This document shows, in pieces, positions 8,380-16,023 of a stretch of 64,000 nt of DNA. Every line of letters begins with the position of its first letter. Positions within the stretch are counted from its first letter, which is position 1. A model generated the notes under the pieces. The model searched no databases and was not told the DNA's origin. It saw nothing but the letters and a program-made list of their open reading frames with translations. Where the stretch lies: the NCBI GenBank assembly GCA_963530295.1, contig CAUSCF010000006.1, positions 1-64,000 on the forward strand, given 5' to 3'. The stretch is from JABCPE02 sp963530295 (lineage in GTDB: Bacteria > Bacteroidota > Bacteroidia > Flavobacteriales > Weeksellaceae). The position numbers and the translations under genes were made by a program.

Positions 8380-9486
8380 ATGGTAAAAAAAATACTCATT
8401 TCTGTATTATTCAGCATTTCAGTGATGGGATTTGCTCAAAAAAATCCATTGAAATACAAGATTGACTCCATCAATCAGAAAAAATGGGATTCTACCGCAG
8501 TTAATTTGGATAGTCTGAACACTCCCAAGCTGGTAAAACTGAATATAAAAAAGAAGGATACCATTATCCTTAGAAATCAGGAAGATAAACAAGGAGAGCT
8601 TCCTGTGACGCCATATTTACTCATGAACACTTATCGTGAGAGGTCTTGGTTTTTCTATGGACAGAACAACTTGATTTTCAATCAGTCTTCGTATTCCAAT
8701 TGGAATACAGGAGGGGATAACAGCATCGGTGTTATTGGCAGGATAGATTATTCGTTGATTTACAAAAATGGAAAGCATTTTTGGGATACTCATGCCAAGA
8801 TGGGCTATGGAATGGTTTCTGACAGAAAAGAGAGACTCAGAAAAACGGAAGATTACCTCAATGTTTCCTCTGACTATGGCTATGATTTGGGTAGCCAATA
8901 TTACCTTTCTACAGGTTTCCAGTTCTTGTCTCAGTTTTCGCCAGGATACTATTATTCTTCGGGGAAGAAAGTGAAATTTGAGGACAGAATTTCGCGATTT
9001 ATGGCGCCTGGGTATTTGAATGTCGGTCTTGGGGTTTTGTATAATCCGAAGGAGAATTTCCAAGTGATACTCAGACCTATCAATGCTAAATTAACTTTCG
9101 TACTAGATAAGCATCTTCAGAAAAAAGGGAAATATGGTCTTGAATATGATGGGCAGAGCATAAGAAGCGAAATGGGAGCAATGCTTAATGTGATTCATCG
9201 TTGGAAGATTTATAAGGATATTTATTTTACCAATCAGCTGAATTTATTCAGCAGCTACACTTCTCACCCTGAAAGAGTGGATATCGCATACACAGGGACA
9301 TTGAGCTTGAAATTTAATAAATTCATAACCACTACATTCAATATTGATTTGGTCTATGACCACGACCAAGTACAGAAAATCCAAATGAAGCAGGTTTTGG
9401 GTGTGGGTATTTACTATAAATTAGGAGTGGAAAACAAAGAAAGAAACATCAGAAAAGATAAAATAAATAAAGTAAAACCTTTCTAA
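8380..9486 (+). CDS. DUF3078 outer membrane protein
   Basis: 368 residues. A signal peptide (MVKKILISVLFSISVMGFAQ) leads to a 60-residue linker and then a beta-strand-rich domain. The DUF3078 signature is visible as WFFYGQNNLIFNQSSYSNW followed by NTGGDNSIG. Alternating hydrophobic strands and aromatic belts (YYLSTGFQFLSQF, YLNVGLGVLYNP) suggest a beta-barrel, although the chain ends with a basic, non-aromatic tail (RKDKINKVKPF). The family is confined to Bacteroidota and has no assigned biochemistry. It is 1 base upstream of mutL, an operonic arrangement with no obvious functional logic. The start is fixed by the promoter that ends 5 bases upstream. Confidence 0.85.
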   Translation: MVKKILISVLFSISVMGFAQKNPLKYKIDSINQKKWDSTAVNLDSLNTPKLVKLNIKKKDTIILRNQEDKQGELPVTPYLLMNTYRERSWFFYGQNNLIFNQSSYSNWNTGGDNSIGVIGRIDYSLIYKNGKHFWDTHAKMGYGMVSDRKERLRKTEDYLNVSSDYGYDLGSQYYLSTGFQFLSQFSPGYYYSSGKKVKFEDRISRFMAPGYLNVGLGVLYNPKENFQVILRPINAKLTFVLDKHLQKKGKYGLEYDGQSIRSEMGAMLNVIHRWKIYKDIYFTNQLNLFSSYTSHPERVDIAYTGTLSLKFNKFITTTFNIDLVYDHDQVQKIQMKQVLGVGIYYKLGVENKERNIRKDKINKVKPF

Positions 9487-9487
9487 A

Positions 9488-11254
9488 ATGTCAGATATTA
9501 TTCAGCTTTTGCCAGACTATGTTGCCAACCAGATTGCGGCGGGAGAAGTGGTGCAGAGACCTGCTTCCGTGGTCAAAGAACTGCTGGAAAATGCCATAGA
9601 TGCGAAGGCTAGTAAGGTGGAACTTATCATAAGGGACGCTGGAAAAAATCTGATACAGGTGGTAGATGACGGCATAGGAATGTCCGAAACTGATGCTAGA
9701 ATGGCCTTTGAAAGGCATGCAACTTCTAAAATCCGCACAACGGAGGATATTTTTAAAATATCAAGTAAGGGATTTAGGGGAGAGGCTCTAGCATCCATAG
9801 CAGCGGTGGCACAGGTGGAATTGAGGACTAAAAAACAAAATGCGGAATTAGGGACAAATATCTATATAGAAGGGGGAGAGTTACAATTTCAAGAGCCTAT
9901 TCAGACTGCTGAGGGCTCTAATTTTTTGGTGAAAAACTTGTTCTACAATGTTCCTGCAAGGAGAAAATTTTTGAAGAAGGACAATGTAGAATTTCGGCAT
10001 ATTATAGATGAATTTCATCGTGTGGCGCTGGCGCATGAGCAGATAGAATTTTCGCTTTATCATAATGATGAAGAGATATTTAAACTCAGAAAGGCGAATT
10101 TGTCTCAGAGAATAGTAGATATTTTTGGGCGAAAACTCCAGCCGCTGCTGGTTCCTGTGAAGGAAGATTTGGGCTGGGTGAAATTGGATGGATTTGTCGC
10201 AAAACCAGAAGGCGCGAAGAAAACCAGAGGCGAGCAGTTTTTCTTTGTAAATGGAAGGTTTTTCAGAAGTGCTTATTTTAATCGTGCTGTTCAGGAGGCT
10301 TTCGAGGGGCTGCTGGCGCCGGCTTATATTCCGACATTTTTCCTTTATCTGGAGCTTGACCCAGAAAAAATAGATGTCAATATCCATCCGCAGAAAACGG
10401 AAGTGAAATTCGAGGATGAGCACCTTATATACGCCTTGATTCGTTCTACGATTAAGCGTTCTTTGGGGATTTATAACATTGCGCCTTCATTGGATTTTGA
10501 CCGAGACCCACAGAAAGATATTTTTGTAGGAATTTCTTCCAAAGCGAATACTTCATCGCAGTTTACTGATATTAAAGTAGATAGAAATTATAATCCTTTT
10601 CAGTCTGAAAAAATGACAGATGTGAAAATGGTGAATTTAGGGGAAATGTATCAGCCTAATATTCAGGCGGAACCCTCAAAACTCAACGCGCTTTTTGAGG
10701 ATGATGACTTTGATGAAGAACTGATGAGGCTGCCTAATGGATATTGGCTTTATAACCGCGGAGACAAGACTTTGATGCTGAACATGGAGCGTATTTATGC
10801 TTTGGTTTTAGCGGATAAAAAGAAACAAGTTCCCAAAGAAAAAGCAGGGCAGACGCTCCTTTTTTCGCTGGAATACCACCTTAATGAGATGGAAAAAATA
10901 AAATACTCTTCCATCAAAAAATACCTTCCAGAGCTGGGATTTGATATTGTTTTAGATAGGGATAATGTTTTGAAAATCAGCGCTATTCCAGTTGGGCTAA
11001 ATGAAACCAAAGTAATGGAGTTTTTGGAAAGGATTTTTGAAATATTAGACTACAAAACGGAGGAGGATTTTATGAACCACTATGAGGAACAATGGATAAA
11101 GGTGCAGACAAGGTTTAGTTATAATTTCCTATATAAAACTGATGTAGAAGAGCTTATCAAGGAATATATACAAATAGGTTTTTTGCAGTATCTTCCAGAT
11201 GGGCGAAGATGTTATCTGGAGCTGCCTTTGGAGGAGCTGAAAAATAAATTTTAA
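9488..11254 (+). CDS. mutL: DNA mismatch repair protein MutL, endonuclease motifs lost
   Basis: 588 residues. The N-terminal GHKL ATPase is complete: ELLENAIDAKA (about 32-42), VVDDGIGMS, ERHATSKI, and GFRGEALASIAA, followed by the transducer domain with VNGRFF and DVNIHPQKTEVKF. MutL couples MutS mismatch recognition to strand incision. The C-terminal dimerisation domain is present, but the motifs of the nicking endonuclease are not. The DQHAxxExxxxE segment is replaced by LNMERIYALVLAD, and the CPHGRP motif near the end reads LPDGRRC. The protein therefore looks incapable of its own metal-dependent nicking. It lies between the DUF3078 protein and a rhomboid protease, probably one transcript. 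Confidence 0.95.
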   Translation: MSDIIQLLPDYVANQIAAGEVVQRPASVVKELLENAIDAKASKVELIIRDAGKNLIQVVDDGIGMSETDARMAFERHATSKIRTTEDIFKISSKGFRGEALASIAAVAQVELRTKKQNAELGTNIYIEGGELQFQEPIQTAEGSNFLVKNLFYNVPARRKFLKKDNVEFRHIIDEFHRVALAHEQIEFSLYHNDEEIFKLRKANLSQRIVDIFGRKLQPLLVPVKEDLGWVKLDGFVAKPEGAKKTRGEQFFFVNGRFFRSAYFNRAVQEAFEGLLAPAYIPTFFLYLELDPEKIDVNIHPQKTEVKFEDEHLIYALIRSTIKRSLGIYNIAPSLDFDRDPQKDIFVGISSKANTSSQFTDIKVDRNYNPFQSEKMTDVKMVNLGEMYQPNIQAEPSKLNALFEDDDFDEELMRLPNGYWLYNRGDKTLMLNMERIYALVLADKKKQVPKEKAGQTLLFSLEYHLNEMEKIKYSSIKKYLPELGFDIVLDRDNVLKISAIPVGLNETKVMEFLERIFEILDYKTEEDFMNHYEEQWIKVQTRFSYNFLYKTDVEELIKEYIQIGFLQYLPDGRRCYLELPLEELKNKF

Positions 11255-11278
11255 TAAAAACAACCAGAAAATAGACAA

Positions 11279-11992
11279 ATGAACGCAATCCCAGTTACTA
11301 GAAATATCATTATCATAAATATTCTTTTGTACGCCGTTACAGAGTTACTATATCCTGATCTAAGATATCAGCTGGCGGCTTATATGCCTACATCTCCGCT
11401 ATTTCATTCGTGGCAGATATTTACCCATATGTTTATGCATGGCACTCTGATGCATTTGCTTTTCAATATGTTTACTTTATGGAGTTTTGGGAGTATTTTG
11501 GAGCAGGCGCTGGGCGGAAGGCATTTTGCGATTCTTTATTTTTTATCGGGGCTGGGGTCATTTATTTTATTTAATTTTTGGAATTATTACCAAGTTTATG
11601 AGCTGACTCAGGCTTTGTTACAGCAGGGAGTAGATGTTCGGGAAATATATCTAAATATAGGGAAACCTTTAGTTGAGAAATCTTTGATAGAATCTAAGGA
11701 GGCACATTCGTTACTGGATTATCTTTCAATGCCTATGCTGGGCGCTTCTGGAGCTATTTTTGGGGCAGTGGCAGGTTTTGGGACATTGTTTCCTGATTCG
11801 AAGATAAGCCTGATGTTCATCCCATATCCTATAAAAGCTAAATATCTGCTGCCTATAGTGATACTTATTTCGGCTTATCTGGGAATAAGACAGTTTGAAT
11901 GGGATAATGTAGCGCACTTTGCTCACATTGGCGGGGCTTTGGTGGGCTGGCTTATGATTAGAGACTGGAAAGCAAACCGAAACATCAGGTAA
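11279..11992 (+). CDS. Rhomboid family intramembrane serine protease
   Basis: 237 residues with about six membrane helices. Rhomboids cut substrate proteins within or near the membrane. The catalytic dyad is visible: Ser157 in the MLGASGAIFG loop and His216 in HFAHIGGALVG. The N-terminal half carries the conserved HMFMHGTLMHLLFNMFTL segment and the downstream Gly/Arg motif LGGRHF. A loop of about 55 polar residues (100-155) between helices is longer than in GlpG and may be a periplasmic insert. It is 24 bases after mutL and 1 base before the next gene, so co-transcription is likely. Substrates are unknown. Confidence 0.92.
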   Translation: MNAIPVTRNIIIINILLYAVTELLYPDLRYQLAAYMPTSPLFHSWQIFTHMFMHGTLMHLLFNMFTLWSFGSILEQALGGRHFAILYFLSGLGSFILFNFWNYYQVYELTQALLQQGVDVREIYLNIGKPLVEKSLIESKEAHSLLDYLSMPMLGASGAIFGAVAGFGTLFPDSKISLMFIPYPIKAKYLLPIVILISAYLGIRQFEWDNVAHFAHIGGALVGWLMIRDWKANRNIR

Positions 11993-11993
11993 A

Positions 11994-12974
11994 ATGGGAG
12001 GTTTTAGGAAACTTTTATTTATAGGGCATTCATTGGTCTTGCTTCTTCTTTTAGGGGCAAGTCTTAATGCTTATATTCCTCCAAGTAAATTAGTGTTTCT
12101 CAATTTGTTATCGCTTATTTTTCCTATTTTGCTGATTGTACATGCTGTTTTTACTTTGTTTTGGTTGATAAGCAGACGGAATAGGGCTTTTGTCTTTTTG
12201 ATTGGTTCTATTTTCTTGATTTCTCCTGTACAAAGGTGGTTGAACTACACTTCTTCATCAAGTGAAAATACAGATGTGAAAGTGATGACCTACAACACTA
12301 AAACCATAGAGCCAGAGAAAACAGAATTCCTAAATCAGCAGCAGGTGGATGTTCTGCTATTACAGGAAAGCGGCTGGGGAGAGAGTAAAAGATATGAACT
12401 TTCTAATTTTAAACATCATGCAAATTCGGAAATAGTCAGTATTTATTCTAAATTTCCTATTCTCAGCCAAAAGCATGTTTCTACAAGTAGTATAGGGCAT
12501 GCACTCTGTGCAGATATAGCAGTGAGGGACAAAGTTATCCGCTTCATTACGGTGTATTTGGAGCCTTTCCAGCTGACCAAAGACATGATAAAGCCAACCT
12601 ATGAACTCGCTGAAAATGAGAATAAACTCAGTGCTTTGCTGAGGAAATTCCTTCCTGTTTTTAAAATCCACCAAAACCAAATTCAGGAGATTAAAAAACT
12701 CATCACAGAGTCTCCATATCCAGTTGTTTTAGGAGGAGATTTTAATGCCATGCCCAGCTCTTATGAATATTATCAGATTTCAGAAAGTCTCACAGATGCC
12801 TTCGTAGAGGCGGGAAACGGAAGTGCAACGAGTTTTCACGATTATAAATTCCCCATAAGAATAGATTATATTTTTTCTTCAAAATCTCTGAAAGCCGTGA
12901 ATTATTTCGTGAATCGAGAAATAGGTTATTCTGACCATTATCCTGTTTTTGCAGATTTTCATTTTGAGAAATAA
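11994..12974 (+). CDS. Membrane-anchored endonuclease/exonuclease/phosphatase family protein
   Basis: 326 residues: two or three N-terminal hydrophobic helices (about 8-80), then an EEP domain. The EEP fold hydrolyses phosphodiesters in nucleic acids, lipids or inositol phosphates. Motifs visible are VMTYNTK, VLLLQESG (catalytic Glu), LGGDFNAMPSS (Asp and Asn) and YSDHYPVFADF (Asp/His pair). The membrane anchor places the catalytic domain outside the cytoplasm or on the membrane surface, so chromosomal DNA is an unlikely substrate. It is 1 base after the rhomboid gene. Similar rhomboid-EEP pairs occur in flavobacteria, but the joint role is unknown. Confidence 0.87.
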   Translation: MGGFRKLLFIGHSLVLLLLLGASLNAYIPPSKLVFLNLLSLIFPILLIVHAVFTLFWLISRRNRAFVFLIGSIFLISPVQRWLNYTSSSSENTDVKVMTYNTKTIEPEKTEFLNQQQVDVLLLQESGWGESKRYELSNFKHHANSEIVSIYSKFPILSQKHVSTSSIGHALCADIAVRDKVIRFITVYLEPFQLTKDMIKPTYELAENENKLSALLRKFLPVFKIHQNQIQEIKKLITESPYPVVLGGDFNAMPSSYEYYQISESLTDAFVEAGNGSATSFHDYKFPIRIDYIFSSKSLKAVNYFVNREIGYSDHYPVFADFHFEK

Positions 12975-13059
12975 GGGATAATTTATAAACATTATTTTTT
13001 ACTTTAAATCAAGTTTTAAAATTTTTCTTTCACAAATTTTTTTATTATACTTGTAATTT

Positions 13060-13067
13060 TACTTTTG
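13060..13067 (+). promoter_or_regulatory. Candidate -7 box for pcm
   Basis: TACTTTTG matches TAnnTTTG and lies 30 bases before the pcm start, in the 123-base gap after the EEP gene. No TTG is seen at the expected upstream spacing. Confidence 0.5.
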
Positions 13068-13097
13068 GATACCAACAAAAACATTTTTAATAGCTAA

Positions 13098-13748
13098 ATG
13101 AAAGAAAGTTTTGTACATAGAGGAAAAAGGAAACTAATGGTGGAGTATCTTCGGAATTCGATGAAAATTCAGGATACAAGGACTTTGGAGGCTATGAATT
13201 CCGTGCCTCGTCATCTCTTTTTAGAAAGTGTTTTTGGAGAGTTTGCCTATGAAGATAGGGCTTTTCCTATCGCTGCCAATCAGACTATTTCCCATCCTTC
13301 CACGGTCGCTAAACAGACGGAATTACTCCAAGTAAAACCAGGCGAAAAAATTTTGGAAATAGGAACAGGAAGCGGCTACCAGACGGCTATTTTGGTAAAT
13401 ATGGGAGCAGAAGTATACACCATAGAGCGGCAGAAAGATTTGTATGATTTTTCTACAAAAATTTTAGCTAAAATTCATCATCAGCCTGTATATCAGGTTT
13501 TTGGCGATGGGTTTGCAGGACTTCCTGAGTTCGCTCCGTTTGATAAAATCTTGGTTACCTGTGGCGCAGAGGAATTGCCTTTGGAGCTTTTGAGACAATT
13601 AAAAGTGGGTGGATTTATGATTATTCCGCTCGGAAAGTTAGAAGAGCAGATTCTGACAAAATTCACAAAAGTCTCTGAAAATCACATAGAAAAAGAAGAA
13701 TTCGGAGCGTATAAATTTGTCCCAATGCTGGGCAGTACCAATCAATAA
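13098..13748 (+). CDS. pcm: Protein-L-isoaspartate O-methyltransferase
   Basis: 216 residues, the normal size for PCMT, which methylates isoaspartyl residues of damaged proteins using S-adenosylmethionine so that they can revert. Family marks are VPRHLFLE, the substrate loop NQTISHPSTVAKQTELL, motif I LEIGTGSGYQTAIL (SAM binding) and the later FGDGFAGLPEFAPFDKILV segment. It has its own promoter-like box and ends in a strong bidirectional terminator shared with the convergent M3 peptidase gene. Confidence 0.95.
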   Translation: MKESFVHRGKRKLMVEYLRNSMKIQDTRTLEAMNSVPRHLFLESVFGEFAYEDRAFPIAANQTISHPSTVAKQTELLQVKPGEKILEIGTGSGYQTAILVNMGAEVYTIERQKDLYDFSTKILAKIHHQPVYQVFGDGFAGLPEFAPFDKILVTCGAEELPLELLRQLKVGGFMIIPLGKLEEQILTKFTKVSENHIEKEEFGAYKFVPMLGSTNQ

Positions 13749-13750
13749 TA

Positions 13751-13782
13751 AAAAGTCCTTTCTGATATCAGAAAGGACTTTT
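13751..13782. terminator. Bidirectional terminator, 32-bp perfect palindrome
   Basis: AAAAGTCCTTTCTGAT followed by its exact reverse complement, lying 2 bases after the pcm stop and 13 bases after the end of the convergent peptidase gene. A and T tracts flank the stem, so it should work in both directions. Confidence 0.9.
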
Positions 13783-13795
13783 CATTTGTCATAAA

Positions 13796-15925
13796 TTATT
13801 TCGTGAAACCTTTATCTTTTAGCAATGCTTTCAGGCTTGGTTTTCTTCCCGCGAAATTAAAATAAGCCTTGTCATAAGGGAGCGTGTTCCCTACAGAAAG
13901 GATGTATTTACGGAAATGGTCGCCATTGGCTCTGGTCATTCTGCCGTGCTGAGTAATCCAGTCCCAAGCATCAGAAGTCAGCATATCACTCCATGTGTAG
14001 GCATAGTAGCCGGAAGCGTAGCCTCCGCCCCAGATGTGCGCAAAGTAAGGAGAGTGGTATCTAGGTGGCACCTGTGGCAGGTATAGACCATATTTTTTCA
14101 GGGCTTCTGTTTCAAACTCTGTGGCAGGTTTCAGCTGGTTTTCATCGGTGATGCTGTGCCATGCCATATCCACTGCTGCTGAGGCAAGGATTTCCGTAGA
14201 AGCAAATCCGTTGTTAAAAGTAGCTGCTTTTTTCATCTTTTCTACCAATGCCTGTGGGATAGGTTCTTTCGTTTGGTAGTGGATAGCGTAGTTTTTCAAG
14301 ATTTCAGGCTCTAGGGCAAAGAACTCATTGATTTGAGAAGGGAATTCTACAAAGTCCCTTGCTACGCTCGTTCCCGAAAGGGTAGCGTACTGCTGATTAG
14401 CAAACAATCCGTGCAGGGTATGCCCAAACTCGTGGAACATCGTAGAAGCCTCATCAAAGCTGACAAGTGCTGGTTTTCCATCGGCAGGTTTTGGGTTGTT
14501 CAGCACATTGACGATTACAGGTTTTTGCCCGAATAGTTTGGATTGTTTTACAAAGCTGTTCATCCATGCGCCGCCTCTTTTGCTGTCTCTGGAGAAGAAA
14601 TCCACATAGTAAAGCGCCATAGATTTACCATCCTTGTCAAAGATTTCATAAACCAATACATCTGGGTGATATATAGGCAGATCGGTTCTTCTTTTAGCCG
14701 TGATTCCATAGAATTTTTCAGCCGCGAAGAAAATCCCTTTCTCCAAAACAGTTTTCACCTCAAAATAAGGCTTGATTTCGTTTTCATCTAGGTCATATTT
14801 AGCCTTGCGCACCTGCTCTGCGTAGTATGCCCAGTCCCATGGTTCCAGCTTAAAGCCACCTTTTTGCTCATCAATGAGTTTTTGGATTTCTTTGGCCTCT
14901 TCTTTGGCTTTTTCTACGGCTGGTCTTCCTAAATCAGCAAGGATTTTCTGAACTGCTTCAGGTGTTTTTGCCATTTGGTCTTGGAGTTTCCACTCAGCAA
15001 ATGATTTCTTACCTAAAAGCTGTGCTTTTTTCAGGTTAAGTGCAGCCATTTTTTCAATGATGCTTCGCGTGTCAGCAGAATCGTTTTTCTCTGCTCTCGT
15101 CCATGAAGCTTTGAAGAGTTTTTCTCTCGTAGCACGGTTGTGAAGGCTTGGCAGAAGCGGATGTTGTGTAGTGTTGTGCAGTACGATGAGGTATTTCCCA
15201 TCTTTCCCGATGCTTTTGGCAGCATCAGCGGCAGCTTTTATTTGGTCAGCTGTCAGTCCGTCCAGTTCTTTTACATTTTCTACAAGAAGTCCGTTGTTTT
15301 TTCTAGCTTCCAAAAGTTTAGCTGAAAACTCTGTAGAAAGCCCTGCTAATTGGGAGTTGATGGACTTTAGCTCTTCTTTCTTTGCTTCAGAAAGATTGGC
15401 TCCAGAAAGCTCAAATACTTGTCTGTAATATTCCACCAAACGGCGGCTTTCCGCATCTAAATTGGCAACGGGAACTTTTTTGATTCTTTCGTATAATATA
15501 GAATTGAGGTGAATTTTATCAGTATGTGCAGAGAAAATAGGCGCAAATTCCTTTTGGATTTTTTGCATCTCTGGGTTGGACATAGAGCCCATAAGGTTGA
15601 AGAAAATAGTCTGAGCTCTTTTGAGAACTTCTCCGCTTTTTTCTAATGCTAGAACCGTGTTTTCAAAAGTTGGCTGTTTCTTATTATTAGCGATTTTTTC
15701 TATCTCAGCCTCGTGGACTTTCAATCCGTATTCGAAGGCAGGTTTGAAATGCTCTGTCTTTATTTTATCAAACTGCGGTGCCTGATATTGCAACGGACTT
15801 TTCGTAAGGAAAGGATTTCCCTTTAAATCTGGCGTTACTTTTAATGTTTTGTCTTGTGCATTCATTGTTGAAATAGTTCCTGCTCCCAAAGAAGAAAGCA
15901 ACATAATGGATGTAATATTTTTCAT
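13796..15925 (-). CDS. dcp: M3 family metallopeptidase (peptidyl-dipeptidase Dcp / oligopeptidase A type), exported
   Basis: 709 residues. M3 peptidases are thimet-oligopeptidase-like zinc enzymes that degrade short peptides. The zinc motif is HEFGH at 498-502 (FHEFGHTLHGLF), with a downstream glutamate in EFPSQINEF. The N-terminus (MKNITSIMLLSSLGAGTISTMNA) is a plausible signal peptide, so this copy probably acts in the periplasm, as the exported Dcp-like proteins of Bacteroidota do. The family's KSPLQYQAPQFDKI region marks the mature start. The length fits Dcp or oligopeptidase A. Whether it releases dipeptides or cuts internally cannot be read from the sequence. Confidence 0.9.
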   Translation of the reverse strand: MKNITSIMLLSSLGAGTISTMNAQDKTLKVTPDLKGNPFLTKSPLQYQAPQFDKIKTEHFKPAFEYGLKVHEAEIEKIANNKKQPTFENTVLALEKSGEVLKRAQTIFFNLMGSMSNPEMQKIQKEFAPIFSAHTDKIHLNSILYERIKKVPVANLDAESRRLVEYYRQVFELSGANLSEAKKEELKSINSQLAGLSTEFSAKLLEARKNNGLLVENVKELDGLTADQIKAAADAAKSIGKDGKYLIVLHNTTQHPLLPSLHNRATREKLFKASWTRAEKNDSADTRSIIEKMAALNLKKAQLLGKKSFAEWKLQDQMAKTPEAVQKILADLGRPAVEKAKEEAKEIQKLIDEQKGGFKLEPWDWAYYAEQVRKAKYDLDENEIKPYFEVKTVLEKGIFFAAEKFYGITAKRRTDLPIYHPDVLVYEIFDKDGKSMALYYVDFFSRDSKRGGAWMNSFVKQSKLFGQKPVIVNVLNNPKPADGKPALVSFDEASTMFHEFGHTLHGLFANQQYATLSGTSVARDFVEFPSQINEFFALEPEILKNYAIHYQTKEPIPQALVEKMKKAATFNNGFASTEILASAAVDMAWHSITDENQLKPATEFETEALKKYGLYLPQVPPRYHSPYFAHIWGGGYASGYYAYTWSDMLTSDAWDWITQHGRMTRANGDHFRKYILSVGNTLPYDKAYFNFAGRKPSLKALLKDKGFTK

Positions 15926-15995
15926 AAATGATAAATTTTTGTTATAAATGTGTGTAAATATACAAATAAAATGAATAAAAAATATTAAAATGAAA

Positions 15996-16021
15996 AAAAA
16001 CTCCCCAAAAGGGCAGTTTTT
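15996..16021 (-). terminator. Intrinsic terminator after the Gcr-family gene
   Basis: On the minus strand AAAAACTGCCC-TTTT-GGGGAGTTTTT forms a stem with one mismatch and a 4-base loop, followed by a run of T. It lies just past the stop at 16024 and upstream of the M3 peptidase gene, separating the two transcripts. Confidence 0.7.
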
Positions 16022-16023
16022 GT

